Source: Cytidiella melzeri (lineage: Eukaryota; Basidiomycota; Agaricomycetes; Polyporales; Irpicaceae). From it: a DNA stretch of 64,000 nt. Made by a program: the position numbers and the translations under genes. Of this stretch, positions 1-9,667 are shown piece after piece; the first letter of the stretch is position 1, and every line of letters starts with the position of its first letter. The stretch is taken from assembly GCA_022592445.1 (NCBI GenBank), contig JABYQR010000010.1, positions 1 to 64,000 of the forward strand. The letters are read 5' to 3'. Below the pieces are notes generated by a model. It was given only the letters and a program-made list of their open reading frames with translations, was not told where the DNA came from and did not search any database.

Positions 1-2570
1 CATTTGCATATCGTCCGGCTCTGTCAAGTCTGATTCGGCGGTGTGGCCCTCGTTGCTCCTATACTCGTCCTCGGGGTGCGCATGTTGCTCTGCCTGCTCC
101 ACCTGCGATGCTTGCGACGTACCATCGTTCTCATCGCGAGAGGCAATCTCCTGTCCGGACACGAAGGTCGAATGAGCTGCCTTTTGATGCGCTCTGGTTT
201 CCGCCTTCTCAGTGCCGCGAGGGTAAGGGTCTGGTATGACGTCCTTGAGCCAGCCTGGCTGCTTTAAGGCATCTTGGAATATTTTGCGCCAATATTTCGG
301 GTTGCTCAACTTCGCGCGCAGCGCCTCGTAGTTCGCGCGTATGTCTGATGCAGGCTTGTCGGGACTTTGCTCCTCCTCCAACTCTGAATCAGGCATCTCG
401 GGTTCGTCTGATACTTCATCAACAACAGGGGGTCCTTGGACGTTGCCAGTGCCAGCTGCGACAGTGTCATCGCCTTCGACTTCATCACGAATGATGTAAT
501 ATTTCTTCCATTCATGGGCGAGTGCGCAAATAAGGGTTTGTAGGGGAAGGCTTTTGAAGCGTACGGCTGTCTTGATATCGTTGAGCGCTACTTTCTTTCC
601 ATTACCTCCGATGTACGCGACGGAGCCGTCAGGGAGCTTGACGGAGCGTTTCTCGTCAAAGATTGACATGTCGAAGGTGCCGTTCGTGGCATGGTCAAAG
701 CGGTGCATGGCCCCATACAGAAGAGCCCAGAAGACGGACTCAAAGTCGTCAAGAGTCTCGTGAGATTTCATAGGGCTCTTAAGCATAGCTACAGACATGA
801 ATTGCCAGGTTCCCTACTTTGATGGTCAGCAAGAAGCGCGAAATCAACAAGAACAGCAGCAAACACGTACGGTGCGGAAGCGCTGATAAACCTCGCCTTC
901 GGAGAGTTTCATCTTGCCTGAATGATCCCAATCGGCCAGAACGCCTTTCGCAGCTGTGCTCGCGTTGAGCATAACATTCCCGAGACTGATATCGCGATGT
1001 ACAAGACCACATTTCTGCATGGCCAAGTCCATTGCTATGGAGTACATGAGTGAAGCACAGTGTTTGAGACTAAACGTGAGTGGGAGCGTACCTGCGAGAC
1101 AGTCACGAAACGCGATAACGAACTGCTTCGACCACGGCGCACACTCCACAGGATACGCCAGCTGCTGCACCAACCTGTGGTGCTGGAAGTCCCTTAACTC
1201 GCTAAACCCGACCGCGAGATGTCTCAACTTCTTCGCCCACGTCAGGCACTGCGTTTTTCCGTAGTCCCCATTCGATGTCACGTCTCCTCCGCACAACACG
1301 CTGGGGACAAACGGGATTTCCGCGGCTTCGAGATCGGCACAAATCTGTCTCTCCGGGACGAGACGCTTGTGTACGACGCGCCAAGTGTCTTTGAAGAACA
1401 CCAGCTCGTGCTCTTTGATGGCGTACGCGAGATATGCACGAGTACCGCGGCCGATGGGGGAGTGAGAACGGAAGAAAGGGCGTTGGATGAGAATATCCAT
1501 GGACTCTTTAGACGTGTCATCGTTGACGGTGATCTTGTGTACGGGGTATTGTGGGCTGAGCGTTTCTGCGGCGTTGGGAAGCTCACGTTGTGGATGGTCG
1601 GTGTTATTCATGTTGGCTAGGAACTCCTCCACGGCAGCCTTGAACATCGTCGCCTCGTCAGGATTTGCACGAGTTGCAGTACTATCCAACCCTCGCGCTG
1701 CAGCCGACATGTGGTTATAGCGCCAAAGGAACTCGACCAAGAGCCCAGGGTTTTTGATGTAGTCGAAGCGGTCGGATACTATCGCCCCCGAGTGATCCCA
1801 AAACAAAAACCGGGCGATACTACCGCAGATCAACAGCTGGAAGAGGTGAAGACGATGCTGGTGGGCGAACACCTCCATCGCGTACATAGCCAGCTGACCG
1901 CGAATCTTCGTGGCGTCATCGATGCACTTCTCGAACGCCACAGGCTTTTTCTTGTCCTCCCCTTCGCGCTGCTCGGCGGCCTTCTCGATTTCCTCCAGCG
2001 TACGAAACGGGTCCATCTCTGTCCGTCTCTTGAACTCGACCAGCAGGCCGCTGTTACACCAGTCGAAGAACTCGGCGTTGGCAATGTTGTCAGTCACGGT
2101 ACCGGCACGTTGATACTCTTTGAATCCTCCATCCGGACGATACAGAACGTCCACACCCTTTTCCGTCGAGTCTGCAGAAACGAAGAATGGGAAGTTCGGA
2201 GAGAGCTTGTATTTCTTGACTTGCTCGTTCTTCGGTTTGTCGAAACGACGCGAGAGACTGTAGTAAGTAACCGTTTCTCAGGTAGCAGCGAGGTTTCACT
2301 CACGAAAGCCTCGCAAATATGTTTTTCGAGCCAGCTCAGAGGAGCCCGAACAAACTTGGCGCGCTTTGGTGTCTTGCGCAGGTCTTTTGTTGAGATGGGC
2401 ATGAGCACCTCCAAGAACTCAGAGATGCTGCAGGGGCCAAACCAGTGCCCATCCATGTCTATACCGTATTCGACGCGCAAGGGTATGAGGTCGGGGATCT
2501 TCTGACGGTATGTCTGATAGCCTGCAATGCGAGATTTGTGAGGGGTGTAGGTAGCTTTGGGGGCGGGCAT
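1..2570 (-). CDS. FunK1-type fungal protein kinase, C-terminus cut by window edge
   Basis: Protein-kinase-like gene of the FunK1 family, which is expanded in mushrooms; substrates are unknown. Exon 1 runs 2570-2304 from the ATG and ends at a GTGAGT donor (intron starts 2303). Exon 2 begins near 2245 and contains the family's long N-lobe. It then has the catalytic loop HRDISLGNVML and, in place of DFG, ADWDHSGKM, as is usual for FunK1. A clear intron at 870-814 (GTACGT...GTAG) joins YQRFRT to GTWQFMSVAML, the family's post-catalytic motif, followed by the ESVFWAL segment. The last exon stays open from 813 to position 1, so the stop lies outside. Its last ~140 codons are a Glu/Asp/Ser-rich tail of low complexity. 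The acceptor of intron 1 is not certain. Family assignment is strong; activity is not shown. Confidence 0.88.
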
Positions 2571-2624
2571 GTTGATGAAGAAGGTGGTGGTAGGAGGAAG
2601 AAAGACTCACAAGTAATTTCCCCG

Positions 2625-2637
2625 TGTTATATACCGG
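2625..2637 (-). promoter_or_regulatory. TATA-like box of the FunK1 gene
   Basis: On the minus strand TATATAA (2634-2628) lies about 58 bp upstream of the FunK1 ATG. The rest of the upstream stretch, up to the element A boundary at 2808, shows no other feature I can name. Element A therefore begins only ~235 bp from the start codon. Confidence 0.4.
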
Positions 2638-2807
2638 CCGAAGCTATGTTGGCCACTCGGCGGTGATGGTTCCAGTTGAAGGTCAGAGCGACTTCCTATT
2701 TGGGAAGTTGGTTGGGATGAGATCATAATCGGGCCGGCTGATCTGTCCGGATAAGGCAGTTGGCCACACCGCGCGCCGAAACACGAGGCCGAGAGGCCTA
2801 GAAGTGC

Positions 2808-3230
2808 ACCTATCCGTCCCGCAGAAAGAGCCTCATAAGCAGCCATCATCGCGTTCAGTACGGGCCCTGATCGGCGGGGAATCTGGGGCTTTTCCTCACC
2901 CGCAGAGAATCCCTTGGAGAATTTCCTGAGATCTACGAGATCCCTCCCTCCTTTCGAAGTCTTCACGTGGCCTCCCCTCCGAGGCAGTGTCTGGGCGTTC
3001 CCGCGCCCCATCGTCGGGCCCGCCCTCCACCCTTCGCCCTGAGAGTTGCTGTATTAGGCTAGTCCCCGCCCTTTTCCCATCTTTCCCGCCGTTGCGTTAT
3101 CTTTTCCGCCGTTGCGTTATCTTTCCTGCCGTTGCGTTATCTTTCCTGCCCCTTTCCGCCCTTGTGTCATCTCTCTCGCCCCTGTCCCGCCCCTTTCCGC
3201 CCCTTTCCGCCTCTTCCCGCCTCTCTCCAT
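2808..3230 (+). repeat. Left terminal inverted repeat of element A
   Basis: About 423 bp, matching the reverse complement of 13321-13774 almost base for base over the outer 300 bp. GC-rich, pyrimidine-biased on this strand. Near its inner end it holds three copies of a 20-bp tandem unit (GTTGCGTTATCTTTCC core, about 3088-3150). The right copy has five such units, which explains the length difference. Confidence 0.93.
3088..3150 (+). repeat. 20-bp minisatellite in left TIR (3 units)
   Basis: Three tandem units of about 20 bp containing GCCGTTGCGTTATCTTTCC, varying at one or two positions. The mirror array in the right TIR (about 13392-13500) has five units; two of them read CCTTATGTTT instead of CGTTATCTTT. 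Confidence 0.85.
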
Positions 3231-3623
3231 GCGCCAGCGACTCGGATCCTGTGCCTGCATTACCGCTCGCGGAATATTATTATCGGGTGATGCCGACAGT
3301 GCCGCGTGTTCACCCTTAAGAGGTAGTCTAGCTGCGTGTTGTGTAGTTCAATAAAGCAGACGGTTCACTCGTGGGATGCTCAATTCATTGTGCGCAGGTT
3401 TGTGATACGTAATGTAAGTAGGGTCGATTCGGACCCTTTGCACTTCCATAAGGCAAGCGTATATCCCACCAACACCCGCCAATCGTGGGAACTGATAAAA
3501 TCGAGTTGGTGTTGTTCGGTACGCGAACAATGTCTACTACAGCAATGACACAAACGCAGACACCACAAGGAAGCACAATGAAGAAGCACGACCACCAACT
3601 GATTGTGCAACCCAGCCTCAACG

Positions 3624-5569
3624 TTAGCTTTGCCTCTGGCGCTTACGTGCACGTTGACCTTGTCCGTCGTCTCCACCATCCGACTTGCTGCTCAATGACT
3701 CCTCCCCACCGTTCTCGTCCTCTGCGGTGGATTTACGGCTACGTCGAGGGACGCCAGCATCTTTTCGGGGTTTTCGTGCTTTACGAGGTGCGATGGTCCC
3801 GGCAGCAACATCAGCAGCAACTCGCTCACGTCGTGCCTTTACTTCTGCAGCAGTAAGGCGCACAAATTTGCATGAGCCGTTGGTCAAGGCATCGCACAGG
3901 CCTTGGAGCGGGGGGAGGCTATCGCTCAAGTCACTTGGGTTGACGAAATGAACATTCGCAGGCCAACCCACAATGGCCAGGCCGTATCGCTGGACAATCT
4001 GCTCTTCGAAGTTCACATAATTCATCTTGATGGAGGGATTACCAGTCAGCTCGACTACGATGTCTGTGAGCGACGATACTCGAAGATAAGTAGATGTTTT
4101 CTTACTCAATTGAGCCGTAATCTTAGCCCTGATCTGAGTTTTCAACCAGTTCGCTTTCATCTTGGCCGTGCGCAGCGTATCTGGGCAGAATAACTCAGCA
4201 CCTTGATACCCTGGTATAGATGGGCCTAACGCACTAGTCACGCTACCACCTGCAATGGCATACGCCTCGATTAACGCGCCAATATTGGTGGTATCCCACT
4301 TGCGGACAGCAATCTCCAAATATTTTTCCAGTTCAGGTGAAGTGAAGAACCACCTTGGGTCCATGGCGAAGGAGGCTGAATTGCGGACGAGGCAAAACAT
4401 CCCTTGGATCCCAACTCGTGAGTCTAGGCCCATTATCTCCATGCGACAGGTGAGTACATCAAATTGTACAAGATGAGAGCGGCTCACCAACTGCTCTATC
4501 TTTCTTGTAGTGTGGGTTACATCCTGATGCTTTCCCCGCGCCGTAACACGAGGTGCAACCTTCCGTTCATTGCGACTTATTTGATACTCTCGTACGTATT
4601 CGTCTTTCTCCTGTTCAGTAAGCGAGCGATACTCATCCATGTAGTCTCTTTGCACAACAGACAATGGGATGCGATTATCAAATGCCAAGCCTAATACTAC
4701 AATTCAGCGGAACACGCACGACGCTGCCAGGTAATAAAGCACTTGCCTGCGTTAAGTTCCTGATACTTACAATGCAGCCAGGCATTCCACGAGTTTGCCC
4801 GGTTCTCGTTCAAATACCGGGTGCCACCATTGAAGATTAAATTCTCGACGTAAGCTTCTTTTTTATGGTGCTTGTTGGCTAGCTCACTAATGTTTTGCTT
4901 TAACTTGTGAAGGAGCATGTCGAAGTCGGCGTCGAAGGAGTCCTTGCGAGTATTGCGCTCCTTCGCCACGTCTTGCGCCAACTTTGCGTTGCGCGACGGC
5001 TCGCGTACAGTGTCGTGCACCGGCTCGTGTACAGTGTTGTGCACTGGCTTGCGCAACATGTCGTGCACCGGCTCGTGTGGACTGTTGCGTGGCGGCTCGC
5101 GTACACTGTCGTGTGCATCGCGTGCATTGCTGTCCGTATTGGGTACAACGTTGTGCACGTCGTGTACACCACTGGATGTGCCTGGTTCGAGTTCTCCATT
5201 GTGAAGGACTGCGGGAGCGTGTTCGCTGCTATGTTCTTGGTGAGTGCTTGAATTCGGCAGAAGCGCATCTTCTAATGCAACCTGCGTGGACGTCGTTTCA
5301 TCAAACAATGGGGCAGGGTGGTCGAGAAGGAGGTTGAACCCTCCAGGCCCCGCAAATGGGTGCACGTCAAAGGATCTACCCGCCGGTAGCAAGCTCGGCT
5401 CAGACGAGATGGGACGCAGAGAATTTGGTCCCGCAAACAAAGCAGAATCAGGGAGTGCGTCGCTGAGCTCAAGAGCTGTCCAGGGGGGGAAATTATCCAA
5501 GCTGAGGCGGGGGGCTGCCACCGGTGAGTAGGAGGAAAGCACTGGGAATGGGTACGAGTCGTCGTCCAT
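3624..5569 (-). CDS. HMG-box-like protein carried by element A
   Basis: Start taken at the first ATG in frame (5569, MDDDSYPFPV); stop at 3624. The N-terminal third is Pro/Ser/Asp-rich, followed by degenerate 10-12-residue repeats built on VHDTVREP/VHEP (about 4985-5165). Next is an HMG-box-like segment split by an intron near 4690-4760: NSWNAWLHCKYQELNAGK, then PLSVVQRDYMDEYRSLTEQEKDEY. The C-terminal half has a conserved Trp/Gly-rich block ending in YGLAIVGWP. It finishes with a basic tail (KARKPRK, RRSRKS, RARKRQRQ), suggesting nuclear or DNA binding. The second half aligns by eye with the gene at 55280-56927 in element B, in the same order of blocks. The HMG assignment is tentative; the role in transposition is inferred from carriage by both elements. 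Confidence 0.7.
4980..5170 (-). repeat. Degenerate coding tandem repeats (VHDTVREP type)
   Basis: Within the HMG-box-like gene, units such as HEPVHDMLRKP, VHNTVHEP and VHDTVREP follow one another for about 60 residues. The DNA shows matching repeats of CGGCTCGTGTACAGTGTTGT type. Likely a recently expanding disordered linker. Confidence 0.7.
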
Positions 5570-5738
5570 TTGGCGTCCAGAAACTTTGACCGTCACGCTC
5601 ACAGATGCTTGGGGTAACCCGGCATACCACAAAGACGTTTTGGAAGTGAGTAGTAATCTTTATCACGTGACCACAATCTCATTCACTGTACAGCGGCGGC
5701 GAACATGGCATTCAGGCAGTACAGGTATTTACTGTATC

Positions 5739-7339
5739 CTAAAACACTGAAGGTGTAGTACAACGGTCCTCGTCGAAGTCAATGCCTCTATCGGCATGCA
5801 TAGCAATCGTCATCGCAAGAGCCTCATAGAGCTCGAGGCGGGAATGTATGCACAAATGCTCATACCAGTTTTCGGGGCTGAGCTCATTGTAGTACATCCA
5901 CAGCTCGACGTTCAGCCGTGGCTCAAGTCCATACCTCTCTATAGCGGCATCACAAGCAGGCCCAAACGGAACAATCGCGTCAGAGTCGTCCGGAACAATC
6001 GCGTCAGAGTCGTCTGAAGCGTGCGATGGACTGCTTGTCAAGGGCACGTAACGAGGAGGCAATATGGGCTCGCTGTCAAAGTAGAAGCGGCCGGGATCTT
6101 CCTGCTTGGATGTATGCGTTGGCGCGCTTGGTGTTGCGCTTGAAGTCGAAGCTTGCGGCTGAGGTCTAGGGACACCCTGTGGCTCGAACTGGAAACCCTG
6201 GTCAGTAGTCATGCCTCAGCACGCTGCAGTATACTGACCTTATGGGGACCTCCATCGCGAGTGTTGCGAAGCAGGCGGGTTGTCTGTTCTTCGATGGCTG
6301 ACAACCCGAGAGTTAGCTCACTCAGCCGCTTCTCGCTAGCTGCCAGTACCCTTTCCTTTTCCGCCAGCTGTGTCTCGAGCTTGACAACCTTGGCCTGTGC
6401 CTGCAAAAGCATGGCCTGTATCTCGTTGCAATCATCTTGTGCTTGATCTCGCGCAATCTTCATGGCCTCGTATTCGGCGGTAGGTTGGCTGGCCACGTAG
6501 GAAGGGCGATGAAACTTTATCGCATCATCGAGCGCACCAACTGGTCGGCCACAGATGGAATATAGAGAGCTGGTGTACGGCGAAGGGCTCAAGACCAGAG
6601 AAGGGGGGTTCTCGTAGTTGTACCGTGGTACTTCGGTGCGGTTCAAGAACGAGTACTTGAAGGTTATACCTGCAGCAAAGGTCAGTCAACAAACAGTCAA
6701 GAAGAGACGGATTTTACTCACCGTTGTTCTCCATAGCTCGTTCCCAACGCTCGATTGATGGCAATGCAATGGACTCAACAAAGGTCTGGGTGAGTTGCGC
6801 AACAATAATATCACCGTTGGGTATCTCTTGCATGATGTGTGGCGTAACATACGTCTTCACCTTGACAGCTTCTGGGACACGATGATGGCCAGGTGGAAGA
6901 TTTCCGTCGATGTGCATGAGCAGTGTTGCTCCCCCAGACACCCGATCTAGCGCAGTTATCTGGCAGGTCAGTTGTCAGTTCTGTTCAAAATCACGGATAC
7001 CAGTACTCTAACCAAGTCCAGCGCTGTCTGTAGCAGATGGAGGCGAATTCCACTACGAGTGGCCGATGACTCAGTACTATTCCTGGTGTCAAAGAACAGG
7101 CGATGGAACGAGCCGGTTGGCCAATTATGCCTTCCATCATTCCACATCCCACCCGCCATGAATGCGAAGGTAGCCGCAGTCCAGCGCTGTCCGAGTCTGC
7201 GCAGAAGCTCTTGGTCCACAGGATGCTCAAGAAAAAACTTCGACACCTTTGCGATGGAGGCGGGGCTGAAGTTGCGCATCTGCAAAAGCTGGGTTTCATC
7301 CGCCATTTGCTCGGTGCTGGGATTAGGGAAGTTGGGCAT
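5739..7339 (-). CDS. Unknown coiled-coil protein in element A
   Basis: I do not recognise the family. Start ATG 7339 (MPNFPNPSTEQMADET), stop 5739, at least four exons. The first exon encodes a helical domain containing GMWNDGRHNWPTGSFHRLFF. Next come exons around 6715-6941 (TLLMHIDGNLPPGHHRVPEA) and 6245-6660. The latter has a predicted coiled coil (KVVKLETQLAEKERVLAASE) after a Pro/Ser/Tyr-rich stretch. The last exon (about 6190-5739) is Ser/Thr/Pro-rich with a perfect 24-bp tandem duplication (DDSDAIVP twice, near 5971-6017). It ends in a compact domain (AIERYGLEPRLNVELWMYY...). The slot it fills next to the HMG-like gene is taken in element B by the gene at 53716-55059, and the two C-terminal domains are weakly alignable. 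Possibly an accessory transposition protein; function unknown. Confidence 0.6.
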
Positions 7340-7592
7340 TGTGGATAGGGATGAGAGGTGTACGACGAGAGGTAGTGGGGGTAAGGAAAGGGGAAATTGT
7401 GAGTAAACTTGGAGCACGCACCTATCCGTCCTGTATCAGTACCGAGCTCCTAAGCAGCCACAATCACAACTTGTACTCCCGCTAATCGGCAAGCGTTCAA
7501 TCCGTTCTCCTCACCCGTGAAGATACCCTTGAAGATTCTCAGATTGTTTTATCATTCGCCTCCGCTTCATGCTCATCAGCGTCTCCGGTGAC

Positions 7593-8328
7593 ACCTGTGC
7601 GGATTATCTCCGGAGATGTGCCCGCCTCCTTGCTCACTATCTACCACGACGCGCACGGTGTAGTGCAATTGCGTGAGTTCGCCTCCGATTCCCTTTGTCA
7701 TTTTTGGTGGTATAGGGTAAAACGGTGCGTAGAACACGTTTCTGGAGTCCGACGCTGTACAATGTCAACAGATCACTTGTGGTAGGTGGATCTATGGTGG
7801 CCACTTCGGGATATGTGCTGATGTATAAACAACCCACTGACGCTATCCCATAATATTTCTTAGGACTGTATTAACAATGCATTGGCAATGTATTCACGAA
7901 GAAACAGAGGGATTTGGGACAACAGGAAACGTCGAATTACATTGACCGCAGGTGAGTAATCCGTATGGGTGGCCACACATGATCTACACTATTATAAAAT
8001 GTTGCAGTTACTCTCAAGTGTACTCCCACATACATAGATGTCAAATAACCTGCCCGATTGCGTTACTAATGGGTCAATCGCCTGTGGTGCACCTGCACTC
8101 CTCGTGCCTACCATGGAGGACAAATCGCCGTCTCAGCACGGAGCAATTGCATGGGGTCTCTGGGGAATTACCCCATCGTTTAGAGCGACCCAAAAAGTAG
8201 TAGTACATGTACTTAAATCCCTCCCGCCAGCAATACATGTACTTCTATGAAGTAGGAAAGGTGTGCTACAGCGCGATTGACTCGCTCGCAAGCACATTCT
8301 ACCCTCTATAGATCCCTAGAGACTGAGG
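7593..8328 (+). repeat. Left arm of giant palindrome (736 bp)
   Basis: Pairs without gaps with the reverse complement of 8606-9341. Mismatches are at 7696, 7700, 7832, 7839, 7896, 8262 and 8324 (7 of 736). At 7696, 7700, 7896, 8262 and 8324 this arm has TpG or CpA where the other arm has CpG. Open reading frames of 60-80 codons occur in both arms but look like chance. Confidence 0.97.
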
Positions 8329-8605
8329 GACTCCAAAACTCATTCAATATCATACTCTACGTTCATAATAAGCAGCGAGCATCATTTTGTTTTAGCTGAA
8401 TTGAAGTCCTACAAGCCTACATACATCGAGAGGCCCATAGCGCGAAGCTGGTTCAAGGAGTTGTACATCGAGCCCTTGTGCATTCCTGGTCTTCCTAACA
8501 GCCATTCACGTATCTACACACTCCGGCCTCCAATCCCTTTCGAACAAAAATGTTTATTGCACATAGTATACTTGTAGAATACGTTCTTGAGCAAATTTTG
8601 TAATA
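8329..8605. other. Unique spacer of the palindrome (277 bp)
   Basis: AT-rich single-copy sequence between the arms. No gene, terminator or further symmetry was seen. It would form the loop of a hairpin transcript. Confidence 0.9.
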
Positions 8606-9341
8606 CCTCGGTCTCTAGGGATCTATAGAGGGTAGAATGTGCTTGCGAGCGAGTCAATCGCGCTGTAGCACGCCTTTCCTACTTCATAGAAGTACATGTA
8701 TTGCTGGCGGGAGGGATTTAAGTACATGTACTACTACTTTTTGGGTCGCTCTAAACGATGGGGTAATTCCCCAGAGACCCCATGCAATTGCTCCGTGCTG
8801 AGACGGCGATTTGTCCTCCATGGTAGGCACGAGGAGTGCAGGTGCACCACAGGCGATTGACCCATTAGTAACGCAATCGGGCAGGTTATTTGACATCTAT
8901 GTATGTGGGAGTACACTTGAGAGTAACTGCAACATTTTATAATAGTGTAGATCATGTGTGGCCACCCATACGGATTACTCACCTGCGGTCAATGTAATTC
9001 GACGTTTCCTGTTGTCCCAAATCCCTCTGTTTCTTCGCGAATACATTGCCAATGCATTGTTAATACAGTCCTAAGAAATATTATGGGATAGCGTTAGTGG
9101 GATGTTTATACATCAGCACATATCCCGAAGTGGCCACCATAGATCCACCTACCACAAGTGATCTGTTGACATTGTACAGCGTCGGACTCCAGAAACGTGT
9201 TCTACGCACCGTTTTACCCTATACCACCAAAAACGACGAAGGGAATCGGAGGCGAACTCACGCAATTGCACTACACCGTGCGCGTCGTGGTAGATAGTGA
9301 GCAAGGAGGCGGGCACATCTCCGGAGATAATCCGCACAGGT
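8606..9341 (-). repeat. Right arm of giant palindrome (736 bp)
   Basis: Reverse complement of 7593-8328 with 7 mismatches and no indel. It keeps the CpG at all five CpG/TpG differences. It ends abruptly at 9341, beyond which the flanks are only distantly related to those of the left arm. Confidence 0.97.
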
Positions 9342-9667
9342 TTGAAGACATGTGCGACGGCCGGAGCACACTGATTACGAGCCGGACATTCTTGAAATCT
9401 TGAGGAGTTCTTCTCGGGTGAGCAAAATACCTTGATCTCTTGCCAATTAGCAGGAGAGGTATTCATGCTTGACGCCAGCTTGAAACGCATCCAAAGGCTG
9501 TGGGGAAGCGTTCAACATACGGTTTATGCTCGACAACGGTGAGAGATAATCCCACATAATGCTAATTGGCAGACACGTTGTCTGCATTGTTAGCAACCTG
9601 TTCAGAGCGGACAATTCACATTCGCGCACAAAATCAGTAGTACTACTTCACGGTACACGTATTTTAG

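Larger units (their letters stand above)
7419..9510. mobile_element. Decayed inner element of the element A family, enclosing the palindrome
   Basis: At 7419 the sequence CACCTATCCGTCC and the following ~140 bp resemble the element A left TIR in order and spacing (CTAAGCAGCCA, CTAATCGGCAAG, CTCACCCGTGAAGATACCC), at roughly two-thirds identity. On the minus strand, 9480-9341 shows the same landmarks (CTAATTGGCAAG, then CTCACCCGAGAAGAAC). The distance from CTCACCC to the palindrome is similar on both sides (83 and 81 bp). The right tip is eroded, so 9510 is an estimate. I infer an old non-autonomous copy with diverged outer arms and a near-perfect core. It lies between the start of the coiled-coil gene and the end of the transposase. 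Confidence 0.55.

Noticed and set aside
3088..3150. CRISPR-like array of 20-bp repeats
   Set aside because: Units are directly abutting without spacers, in a eukaryotic genome; it is a minisatellite.
2607..3354. Open frames inside the element A TIRs (repeated at 13310-13890)
   Set aside because: The same frames appear in both inverted copies only because the DNA is duplicated. They cross the TIR boundary into unrelated flank and have no known domain.
7952..8982. Identical 70- and 82-codon frames in both palindrome arms
   Set aside because: Identity follows from the palindrome itself; composition is not coding-like and no partner exons were found.
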